Assembly: GCA_017505635.1 (NCBI GenBank)
Contig: JAFVOU010000022.1
Coordinates: 1 to 37,914, forward strand
Direction of reading: 5' to 3'
Origin: Oscillospiraceae bacterium
GTDB lineage: Bacteria > Bacillota > Clostridia > Oscillospirales > Ruminococcaceae
Length of the DNA stretch: 37,914 bases
Shown here: in pieces, positions 1 to 6,909 of the stretch
Layout: every line of letters starts with the position of its first letter
Position numbering within the stretch: the stretch's first letter is position 1
Made by a program: the position numbers and the translations under genes
The notes under the pieces: model-generated
Databases searched by the model: none
What the model saw: only the letters and a program-made list of their open reading frames with translations
Told to the model about the DNA's origin: nothing

Positions 1-19
1 CACTTGCATTACACAAAGT

Positions 20-55
20 AGTGCTGCGTATTTCCGCCTTGCAACAGCACTTTTT
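20..55 (+). terminator. possible terminator of a gene upstream of the window
   Basis: A 7-bp inverted repeat (AGTGCTG at 20-26, CAGCACT at 45-51) is followed by five T. The 18-base loop is long, so this is a weak intrinsic terminator candidate, presumably ending a plus-strand gene that lies before the window. Apart from this and the next hairpin I see nothing in bases 1-160. Confidence 0.35.
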
Positions 56-70
56 GTGCGTAAATGTGCA

Positions 71-113
71 AAAATGTCCCCCTCAAAACACCAAGCTGTG
101 TTTTGAGGGGGAT
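71..113 (-). terminator. intrinsic terminator of the nudF transcript, possibly bidirectional
   Basis: A perfect 14-bp stem (78-91 with 98-111) closes a 6-base loop. Read on the minus strand it is followed by ACATTTTTG. It lies about 50 bases past the Nudix stop codon and is the natural end of the CorC-Nudix transcript. The plus-strand side (GATTTATGTTTTC) is less T-rich. Confidence 0.8.
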
Positions 114-160
114 TTATGTTTTCTTATCAGGATGCCGCTTTTTACAGACTGTCTTTGTTT

Positions 161-712
161 TTACAGATAATATTTTGCCTTCAATATGGCAAGCTGTGTT
201 TTGCCGTCACGGATTTCGCCGTTCATACACATTTTATATGCCTGAACATAAGGCATTTTTACAAGAGAAATAAATTCGTCTTCATCAAAATGTGTGCTGC
301 CTTTACTGAGCATCTTTGCAAGATACAGATAAACTGTTTCGCTGCAGTAGCCTACTGTCGGCCAGTATTCACCAAGCTTGATGATGCTGTCGCTTTTAAA
401 TCCAGTTTCTTCCTCCAGTTCACGAACTGCAGCAAAAAACGGGTCTTCGCCTTTTTCCAGCTTTCCTGCAGGAATTTCCAGCACTTCTCTGTCAAAGGCA
501 CTGCGGTACTGACGCACCAGATAAACGTTGCCGTCAACATCAACAGGCAGCACAGCTGCACCGCCGTTGTGGTAAACCACATCCCTTACAGCCTTTTCGC
601 CGTTTTCCAGCACTACATCGCGCTGTGCCACACGGAAAACCCTGCCGCTGAAAATTTCCTTTTCGTTTATTATAGTTTCAATATGTGCTGTTTTTGCATC
701 TTTTTCAGACAT
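161..712 (-). CDS. nudF: Nudix hydrolase, ADP-ribose pyrophosphatase type
   Basis: A 183-residue protein with a complete Nudix box from Gly83 to Phe105: G83, E89, R97-E98-L99, E101-E102, G104 and F105 match GX5EX7REUXEEXGU, and the Glu residues bind the catalytic metal. The segment before it (VYLVRQYR, then EIPAGKLEKGE) is typical of the ADP-ribose pyrophosphatase group, which cleaves ADP-ribose to AMP and ribose 5-phosphate in the cytoplasm. Length is normal for the family. The ATG lies 3 bases after the stop of the CorC-type gene, and its ribosome binding site (GAGG) sits inside the end of that gene, so the two are translated from one message. Substrate preference within the Nudix group is inferred. 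Confidence 0.88.
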   Translation of the reverse strand: MSEKDAKTAHIETIINEKEIFSGRVFRVAQRDVVLENGEKAVRDVVYHNGGAAVLPVDVDGNVYLVRQYRSAFDREVLEIPAGKLEKGEDPFFAAVRELEEETGFKSDSIIKLGEYWPTVGYCSETVYLYLAKMLSKGSTHFDEDEFISLVKMPYVQAYKMCMNGEIRDGKTQLAILKAKYYL

Positions 713-715
713 TGA

Positions 716-1915
716 TTATTCCTCTTCTGTTTTTGGCAGAATTTCCGCCCTCACCTTTACAATTCTTCTGTCGGCAACCTCGAGGGCTGTAAATTTAACC
801 CCCATATACTCGACACTTGCCTTTTCGCCTTTTTCCGGAATACGGGCAAGTCTGTTTATTATAAGACCGCCAACGGTATCATAACCTTCATCTTCCATTT
901 CTTCGGCAACATCTGCCATACCAAGAACTTCAAATGCTTCTTCAATCTGTATGGAAGCCTTGCAGATGATTGTGTTTTCATCAACCTTGTGGAATTCTTC
1001 CTCCTCATCGTCATATTCGTCCTGAATATTTCCGACGATTTCTTCCAGAATATCTTCCATTGTTACGATACCGCTTGTGCCGCCGTATTCGTCAACAACA
1101 ACCGCAATCTGTGTACGTTTAAGTTTAAACTGAACCAGCAGGTCGTCTGCCAGACAGCTTTTTGGAACAAACATTGCTTTTCGTGCAAGATTTTTGATTG
1201 GCTGACAAAGTTTTGCGCCGTCATCCAGCACGCCAAGCAGGTCTTTAAGGTAAAGGATGCCTGTAATGGTATCGATACTTTCGTTGTAAACAGGTACGCG
1301 GGAGAAAGCCTCGTCCTTAACCTTTTCAATAACCTCTGCACAGCTGTCTTCCTGATTGATTGCAAAAACCTCTGTGCGGTGGGTCATAATATCATTAACA
1401 GTAATTTCGCCAAGTTCAAAGATGTTTTCAATCATTTCCTTCTGTTCTTCGTCAATGATATCTTCGCTAACATCTTCCACCAGTTCCATAACATCTTCCT
1501 GTGTTGCTTCAACCTCGGTTTTAAGCTTGAAGATGCGGAAGATTGCCACAACCGGCAAGGTGATAACCAGCGTTACTGTGTAATTTAAAAGTGTGATAAC
1601 CGGTGTAAGCAGTGTTTTTACAGCGCCCAGTTTTTTGTGCAGCGCAAGACCGATGCAGTAAGGTGCAAAGGTGCCTAAAAAAACAAACAGTGCCCCATAT
1701 ATACATTTAAGCTGCAGACTGAACTTTGGCATAACGAGGCTTACAAAAACAGCCATATTTGCCATATACAGAAAGATTGCGCTGATTAAATCCTTTGAAA
1801 CACCAATTTCAAATTCGTCAATCTCTTCGCTTCTTCTGGTTCCAGCTATGTAAAGGCACACAATTACACTGATAATAAAGTTGACAATAAAATAAATAGT
1901 CCCATCCGGGTCCAT
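716..1915 (-). CDS. CNNM/CorC (HlyC/CorC) family membrane protein with CBS pair
   Basis: The open frame extends upstream to 2005, but the chosen ATG at 1915 has AAAGGAG 8 bases upstream and sits correctly behind a strong promoter, giving 399 residues. About four membrane segments lie near residues 8-24, 42-62, 69-90 and 102-125. A cytoplasmic part follows: a helix ending in GEITVNDIMTHRTEVFAI, a CBS pair around 175-300 (with the family signature VVVDEYGGTSGIVTMEDILEE), an acidic stretch (DEYDDEEEE) and a C-terminal CorC/HlyC domain. Relatives transport or regulate Mg2+/Co2+, and some C-terminal domains bind nucleotides. The N-terminal region lacks the usual FFAASEIA-type motif, so it is a divergent CNNM member. 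It is the first gene of a two-gene transcript with nudF. Confidence 0.85.
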   Translation of the reverse strand: MDPDGTIYFIVNFIISVIVCLYIAGTRRSEEIDEFEIGVSKDLISAIFLYMANMAVFVSLVMPKFSLQLKCIYGALFVFLGTFAPYCIGLALHKKLGAVKTLLTPVITLLNYTVTLVITLPVVAIFRIFKLKTEVEATQEDVMELVEDVSEDIIDEEQKEMIENIFELGEITVNDIMTHRTEVFAINQEDSCAEVIEKVKDEAFSRVPVYNESIDTITGILYLKDLLGVLDDGAKLCQPIKNLARKAMFVPKSCLADDLLVQFKLKRTQIAVVVDEYGGTSGIVTMEDILEEIVGNIQDEYDDEEEEFHKVDENTIICKASIQIEEAFEVLGMADVAEEMEDEGYDTVGGLIINRLARIPEKGEKASVEYMGVKFTALEVADRRIVKVRAEILPKTEEE

Positions 1916-1958
1916 GATTATTCTCCTTTTCAGATATATAATAAATAATTTATATTGT

Positions 1959-1987
1959 ATAATATCACTATACTGTATTTTTGTCAA
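1959..1987 (-). promoter_or_regulatory. promoter of the CorC-nudF transcript
   Basis: Minus strand: perfect -35 TTGACA (1982-1987), 17-base spacer, -10 TATTAT (1959-1964) with an extended TG. The predicted start near 1952 leaves a leader of about 36 bases carrying the ribosome binding site. This also supports the ATG at 1915, since the longer reading frame would begin upstream of the promoter. Confidence 0.75.
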
Positions 1988-2120
1988 ATTCAGCACATTT
2001 TTCATATATTTTCATAGCAATTTCAAATACACAGTCCGATATTTGCGCATTTTTTAACAAGTTTAAATTTTTCTTATATGCCGTATATAAAATTTGCATA
2101 AAGATTGGTGGATTATAACC

Positions 2121-2149
2121 TTTACTTATAACCAATTTAATGTTAAAAT
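2121..2149 (+). promoter_or_regulatory. promoter of por, extended -10
   Basis: -35 TTTACT (2121-2126), 17-base spacer, -10 TAAAAT (2144-2149) with TGT directly before it (extended -10). About 50 bases of leader follow, ending in AGGAGG (2191-2196), 9 bases before the ATG. It is divergent from the CorC promoter 130 bases away. Nothing else is evident in the 290-base intergenic region. Confidence 0.6.
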
Positions 2150-2205
2150 GATAACTGTAAAAATGGGGTGAAAGTCGCCCTTAATATAAAAGGAGGTCAT
2201 TTCCA

Positions 2206-5200
2206 ATGGCAAGAAAAAGAATTTCCATGGATGGTAACACAGCTGCCGCTCACGTTAGCTATGCTTTCACAGAAGTAGCTGGCATTTTCCCTATCACACC
2301 ATCCTCTGTTATGGCTGAAGTTACAGACTCTTGGTCAGCAACAGGCAGAAAAAACATCTTCGGCACAGAAGTTAAGGTTGTAGAAATGCAGTCTGAAGCT
2401 GGTGCTGCAGGTACAGTACACGGCTCCTTGCAGGCTGGTGCTCTTACAACAACATACACAGCATCTCAGGGTCTTCTCCTGATGATTCCTAACATGTACA
2501 AAATCGCTGGCGAACTTCTGCCAAACGTTATCCATGTTTCCGCTCGTTGTGTTGCTTCCCACGCTCTCAACATCTTCGGTGACCACTCTGACGTTTATGC
2601 ATGCCGCCAGACAGGTTATGCAATGATGGCTGAAACAAACCAGCAGGAAGTTATGGACCTTTGTGCTGTTGCTCATATGGCAACACTTGAAGGCCGTGTT
2701 CCAGTTCTCAACTTCTTCGACGGTTTCCGTACATCTCACGAAATCCAGAAAATCGAAGTTTGGGACAACGAAGACCTTGCTGAAATGGTAAACTGGGATG
2801 CTATCGAAGCATTCAGAAGAAAAGCTCTCAACCCAGAACACCCAGTTCTCCGCGGTACAGCACAGAACGGTGACATCTTCTTCCAGGCAAGAGAAGCTTG
2901 CAACCCATACTACGACGCATTCCCAGCAGTTGTAGAAAAATACATGGACAAAGTTAATGCTAAACTTGGCACAGACTACAAACTCTTCAACTACTACGGT
3001 GCACCAGATGCAGAACGCGTAATTATTGCTATGGGTTCTGTATGTGACACAATCGAAGAAGTTATCGACTACATGCTTGCAGCAGGCGAAAAAGTTGGTC
3101 TTATCAAAGTTAGACTTTACCGTCCATTCTGCGCTAAAAAACTTGTTGAAGCTATCCCAGCTACAGCAACAAAAATCGCAGTTCTTGACAGAACAAAAGA
3201 ACCAGGTTCCCTTGGCGAACCACTTTACCTTGACGTTGTTACAGCTCTTGCTGTTGAAGGCGCACTCGCTGGCAAAACAGTTGTAGGCGGCCGTTACGGT
3301 CTTGGTTCCAAAGACACAACACCTGCTTGTGTATTTGCAGTATACAACAACCTTGCTCTTGAAACACCAAAAGCAAACTTCTCCGTTGGTATCGAAGACG
3401 ACGTTACAAACCTCTCTCTCCCAAGACCAACAGAAGTTCCAGCAACAGCTAACGAATCCATCGTTTCCTGCAAATTCTGGGGTCTCGGCGGCGACGGTAC
3501 AGTTGGTGCTAACAAAAACTCCATCAAAATCATCGGTGACAACATAGAAAAATATGTACAGGCTTACTTTGAATACGACTCCAAGAAAACAAACGGCCTG
3601 ACAATTTCTCACCTCCGCTTTGGCGATACACGTATCAAATCCACATACTACATCAACAAAGCAGACTTCGTTGCTTGCCACAACCCATCCTACATCATCA
3701 AAGGCTTCAAGATGGTTCAGGACGTTAAACCAGGCGGTATCTTCCTTATCAACTGCCAGTGGACACCAGAAGAACTCAGCGAACATATGCCTGCAGAAAG
3801 CAAACGCTACATCGCTGAAAACAACATCCAGGTTTACACAATCAACGCTATCGACCTTGCAAAAGAAATCGGCATGGGCAAACGTACAAACACAATTCTC
3901 CAGTCCGCATTCTTTGCACTTGCAAACATCCTTCCTGTAGAAGAAGCAGTTGAACACATGAAAAAAGCTGCTTACAAATCCTACAGCAAAAAAGGTGAAG
4001 ATATCGTTAAGATGAACTACACAGCAATCGATACAGGTAAAGACAAACTTGTTAAGATTGAAATTCCAGCTGACTGGGCTACAGCAGTTGACGCTGAAAA
4101 AGCTGCAGATACAACAGTTTACACAAGCGATCTCCAGAAACACTTCAACGAAAACGTTGTTGTTCCTGTTAACCTCCACAACGGCGAAAGCCTTCCAGTT
4201 TCCACATTCAAAGGCGTTGAAGACGGTACATTCCCACTTGGTCTTTCCGCATTTGAAAAACGTGGTGTAGCAGTTGACGTTCCAGAATGGAAACCAGAAA
4301 ACTGTATCCAGTGTAACCAGTGTTCTATCGTTTGTCCACACGCAGCTATCAGACCATTTGTTATGAACAAAGAAGAAGTTGCTGCTGCTCCTGAACAGAT
4401 GAGAAAAGCACCAAAAATGATTGGTAAAGGCTGTGAAGAATATGTATTCACAATGTCTGTTTCCCCACTTGACTGTATGGGTTGCGGCGTTTGTGTAAAC
4501 GTATGTCCAGCTAAAGAAAAAGCTCTTGTTATGGTTAGCCAGGAATCCCAGCTTCCACAGCAGGAAGTATTTGACTACACAGTTGCTAAAGTTTCTGAAA
4601 AAGAACTTCCATTCAAAGCAGACAGCGTAAAAGGCAGCCAGTTCAAACAGCCAATGCTTGAATTCTCCGGCGCTTGCGCAGGTTGTGTAGAAACAGCTTA
4701 TGCTAAACTTGTTACACAGCTCTTCGGTGACAGAATGTACGTTGCAAACGCAACAGGCTGTTCCTCTATCTGGGGCGGTTCTGCACCATCCACACCATAC
4801 ACAACAAACAAAGAAGGTCATGGTCCAGCTTGGTGTAACTCCCTCTTCGAAGATAACGCAGAATTTGGTCTTGGTCTCTTCCTTGGTCAGAAAGCTATCA
4901 GAGAAAGACTTAAAGCTAAACTTGAAGCTATGCTCGAAAAAGCTGAAGGCGAAGTTAAAGAAGCTATCAACGAATACCTTGCAACATACACAGACGGTGC
5001 TGCTAACAAAGCTGCTACAGCTAAACTTGTTGCTGCTCTTGAAGCTTGCGGCTGTGAAGATGCACAGTACGTTCTTAAAGACAAAGAATTCCTTGCTAAG
5101 AAATCCATCTGGATCTTCGGCGGCGACGGTTGGGCATACGACATCGGCTTCGGCGGTCTTGACCATGTAATCGCTTCCGGCGAAGACGTAAACATCTTTG

Positions 5201-5754
5201 TATTCGATACAGAAGTTTACTCCAACACAGGCGGTCAGGCATCCAAAGCTTCCAAACTTGGTCAGGTTGCTCAGTTTGCTGCAGCTGGTAAAGAAATCGG
5301 CAAGAAAGACCTTGCTTCCATCGCAATGAGCTACGGTTACGTATACGTTGCACAGGTTGGTATGGGCGCTGATATGAACCAGACAGTTAAAGCTATCACA
5401 GAAGCTGAAGCTTACAACGGTCCATCCATCATCATCGGTTACGCTCCATGTGAAATGCACTCCATCAAAGGCGGCATGACAAACAGCCAGAACGAAATCA
5501 AGAAAGCTGTTGCAACTGGTTACTGGAACCTCTTCCGTTACAACCCAGCTCTCAAAGCTGAAGGCAAAAACCCATTCAGCCTCGACAGCAAAGCTCCACA
5601 GGGCGGTTACCAGGAATTCCTTATGAACGAAGCTCGTTACGCACGTCTTAAAGCTTCCTTCCCAGAAAAAGCTGAAAGACTCTTCGTTGCTAACGAAAAA
5701 GCAGCTAACGAAAGATACGACTACCTTACAAGACTTGTTGAACTCTACAAATAA
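2206..5754 (+). CDS. nifJ: pyruvate:ferredoxin (flavodoxin) oxidoreductase
   Basis: Single-chain PFOR of 1182 residues, the usual length for the homodimeric enzyme; it converts pyruvate and CoA to acetyl-CoA, CO2 and reduced ferredoxin. The N-terminal domain begins GNTAAAHVSYAFTEVAGIFPITPSS. The ferredoxin-like domain has two 4Fe-4S motifs: C700/C703/C706/C710 and C757/C760/C763/C767. The third cluster is ligated by C824, C827, C852 and C1082, equivalent to the four cysteines known in this family. The thiamine diphosphate site is G973-D974-G975-W976 followed by VYSNTGGQ. All key residues are present. Codon choice is extremely biased (Leu TTA/CTA and Ser TCA almost absent), as in very highly expressed genes. 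It is monocistronic, with its own promoter and terminator. Confidence 0.98.
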   Translation: MARKRISMDGNTAAAHVSYAFTEVAGIFPITPSSVMAEVTDSWSATGRKNIFGTEVKVVEMQSEAGAAGTVHGSLQAGALTTTYTASQGLLLMIPNMYKIAGELLPNVIHVSARCVASHALNIFGDHSDVYACRQTGYAMMAETNQQEVMDLCAVAHMATLEGRVPVLNFFDGFRTSHEIQKIEVWDNEDLAEMVNWDAIEAFRRKALNPEHPVLRGTAQNGDIFFQAREACNPYYDAFPAVVEKYMDKVNAKLGTDYKLFNYYGAPDAERVIIAMGSVCDTIEEVIDYMLAAGEKVGLIKVRLYRPFCAKKLVEAIPATATKIAVLDRTKEPGSLGEPLYLDVVTALAVEGALAGKTVVGGRYGLGSKDTTPACVFAVYNNLALETPKANFSVGIEDDVTNLSLPRPTEVPATANESIVSCKFWGLGGDGTVGANKNSIKIIGDNIEKYVQAYFEYDSKKTNGLTISHLRFGDTRIKSTYYINKADFVACHNPSYIIKGFKMVQDVKPGGIFLINCQWTPEELSEHMPAESKRYIAENNIQVYTINAIDLAKEIGMGKRTNTILQSAFFALANILPVEEAVEHMKKAAYKSYSKKGEDIVKMNYTAIDTGKDKLVKIEIPADWATAVDAEKAADTTVYTSDLQKHFNENVVVPVNLHNGESLPVSTFKGVEDGTFPLGLSAFEKRGVAVDVPEWKPENCIQCNQCSIVCPHAAIRPFVMNKEEVAAAPEQMRKAPKMIGKGCEEYVFTMSVSPLDCMGCGVCVNVCPAKEKALVMVSQESQLPQQEVFDYTVAKVSEKELPFKADSVKGSQFKQPMLEFSGACAGCVETAYAKLVTQLFGDRMYVANATGCSSIWGGSAPSTPYTTNKEGHGPAWCNSLFEDNAEFGLGLFLGQKAIRERLKAKLEAMLEKAEGEVKEAINEYLATYTDGAANKAATAKLVAALEACGCEDAQYVLKDKEFLAKKSIWIFGGDGWAYDIGFGGLDHVIASGEDVNIFVFDTEVYSNTGGQASKASKLGQVAQFAAAGKEIGKKDLASIAMSYGYVYVAQVGMGADMNQTVKAITEAEAYNGPSIIIGYAPCEMHSIKGGMTNSQNEIKKAVATGYWNLFRYNPALKAEGKNPFSLDSKAPQGGYQEFLMNEARYARLKASFPEKAERLFVANEKAANERYDYLTRLVELYK

Positions 5755-5855
5755 GAACCTGTTGGTTTGCTGACGCAAATTGATGCTTCGCATCATCTGA
5801 AATCACAGATTTCAGCCAACAGAACCTTGTTGCCTTCGGCAATAAGAACCTTGTT
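5753..5855 (+). repeat. compact four-way-junction RNA element with flanking direct repeats
   Basis: Immediately after the por stop codon, 64 bases can fold into a closed cloverleaf. The outer stem is CTGTTGG/CCAACAG (5759-5765 with 5816-5822). Inside are three hairpins with almost no linker: 5766-5770/5775-5779 (loop TGAC), 5781-5786/5790-5795 (loop TTC) and 5797-5804/5808-5815 (loop ACA). A fourth hairpin follows, CTTGTTGCC/GGCAATAAG (5826-5834 with 5838-5846). The sequence AAGAACCT(T)GTT occurs at the start (5753), with a related copy at 5821 and another at 5844, so the block is bounded by near-direct repeats about 90 bases apart. It may be a small repeat element or a 3' mRNA stability structure. 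Function is unknown. Confidence 0.6.
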
Positions 5856-5911
5856 TGTGGTTTTAAATGTTAAGTGATAGGGCTTATTCATGGAAAACTA
5901 AACAAAACAAT

Positions 5912-5946
5912 AAGGGCTTGTCCGCATGGACAGGCCCTTTGTTTTT
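5912..5946 (+). terminator. intrinsic terminator of por
   Basis: A 12-bp stem with one G-T pair (5912-5923 with 5928-5939), loop GCAT, followed by TTTGTTTTT. It lies about 160 bases after the stop codon, beyond the four-way-junction element, so the por message should carry that element in its 3' untranslated region. Confidence 0.88.
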
Positions 5947-5965
5947 GCGCAAGTATTAACTTTTA

Positions 5966-6089
5966 AATAAAAATGTCATTCTGAGCTACAGCGAGGAATC
6001 CCACGGTGATATAACAGCATTGTTAACCGTCAAACTGTATAAACAGCTGGATTCTTCGGGTGATAAACACCCTCAGAATGACTTTTATT
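5966..6089. repeat. MITE-like palindromic element with GTCATTCTGAG ends
   Basis: About 124 bases bounded by inverted ends: GTCATTCTGAG (5975-5985) and CTCAGAATGAC (6072-6082), extended outwards by AATAAAA/TTTTATT and inwards by GAGGAATCC (5993-6001) against GGATTCTTC (6049-6057). Inner hairpins are ACGGT/ACCGT with TAACA/TGTTA (6003-6030), CTGT/ACAG (6035-6046) and GGTG/CACC (6059-6071). No gene is inside. Ends reading GTCATTCTGAG...GAAGAATC are, from general knowledge, a recurring intergenic repeat type in many bacterial genomes; copy number here cannot be judged from one window. T-rich flanks on both sides mean it could also end the DUF975 transcript. Confidence 0.6.
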
Positions 6090-6109
6090 TTTTTAATTAT
6101 TTTATTGTG

Positions 6110-6835
6110 TTATTCCATACCCGCCTGCTGTTTCATCTTTTCCCACTTTATTTCGCGGTAGAAGGCAGCACCTGCAGCCTCGGTGTACGGATGAAGGAAC
6201 AGATAACCAATGCCAAATGTAAACACACACAGAATGCTCCAGCCGATAAAGCTCAATTCAAGGCAGAATAAACGCCATTTGTTGCCTTCCATCAGTTCTT
6301 TTGATGCTTTGATAGCCTCGTTGGCTGTCATATCAGGGTTTTCGTAAAGTATGTAAGGAGTCATTGCATAGGAGTAACTTGCAATTATACCAGGAATGAT
6401 AAACAGCAAAGTCCACAATGTGGTGTACAAACCTCTTAAAAAGTTCATTATAAAACCTTTGCCGAAATTGTGAAACTGGCTGAATATATCTTCCACTCTA
6501 GGGTTGTTGCGATTTACAAGATTAAGGTTAAATTTAGCATAACCCAATGCAACTGCACCGCCTATAACCATTCTTACAATGCTGTAAACTGCCAGAAAAG
6601 CAGACAGAACACCTATAACACCTAAAAGTACATCTGCTACAGATGAATGAACCATACTGTATAAAAATTCTTCCGCAGACAGTTCGATTTCTTCACTTAT
6701 ATTGATACTTGAGGTTGCACCGCCTATCAGATTGCCGCCAAGCAAAGCTGCAATAAACCCTGTACCTGCCGCAATAATCCAGTTGCCGTTAAGCGATTCT
6801 CTTGCTATTCTTCTGAAATCTGCTGCTTTCAACAT
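6110..6835 (-). CDS. DUF975 family membrane protein
   Basis: A 241-residue polytopic membrane protein. The N-terminal ARESLNGNWIIAAGTGFIAALLGG, the central FIMNFLRGLYTTLWTLLFIIPGIIASYSYAMTPYIL-type block (written in parts: NFLRGLYTTLWTLLFIIPG, then IIASYSYAMTPYILYENP) and the following MTANEAIKASKELMEGNKWRLF are characteristic of DUF975 (YciC-like) proteins, whose role is unknown. About five hydrophobic segments are visible. AAGGAG lies 8 bases before the ATG. It follows the yfhO-like gene by 74 bases and may be the last gene of an ung-yfhO-DUF975 transcript. I could not assign a separate promoter in the very AT-rich gap. Confidence 0.85.
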   Translation of the reverse strand: MLKAADFRRIARESLNGNWIIAAGTGFIAALLGGNLIGGATSSINISEEIELSAEEFLYSMVHSSVADVLLGVIGVLSAFLAVYSIVRMVIGGAVALGYAKFNLNLVNRNNPRVEDIFSQFHNFGKGFIMNFLRGLYTTLWTLLFIIPGIIASYSYAMTPYILYENPDMTANEAIKASKELMEGNKWRLFCLELSFIGWSILCVFTFGIGYLFLHPYTEAAGAAFYREIKWEKMKQQAGME

Positions 6836-6909
6836 AAAATCACTCCTTTTTACCTTCTATACTTTATAAATACATTATATTTATTATAAAATTATGAAAT
6901 TTCCGCTGC

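Noticed and set aside
2335..5796. 1153-codon open frame on the minus strand opposite por
   Set aside because: It is in codon register with por and exists because codons TTA, CTA and TCA are avoided there. It ends exactly at a TCA codon of por. Its product is Cys/Phe/Val-rich with no family resemblance, and no ribosome binding site was seen.
6020..6271. 83-codon frame crossing the MITE-like element and the end of the DUF975 gene
   Set aside because: It overlaps a structured repeat and a well-supported gene on the other strand, and has no ribosome binding site.
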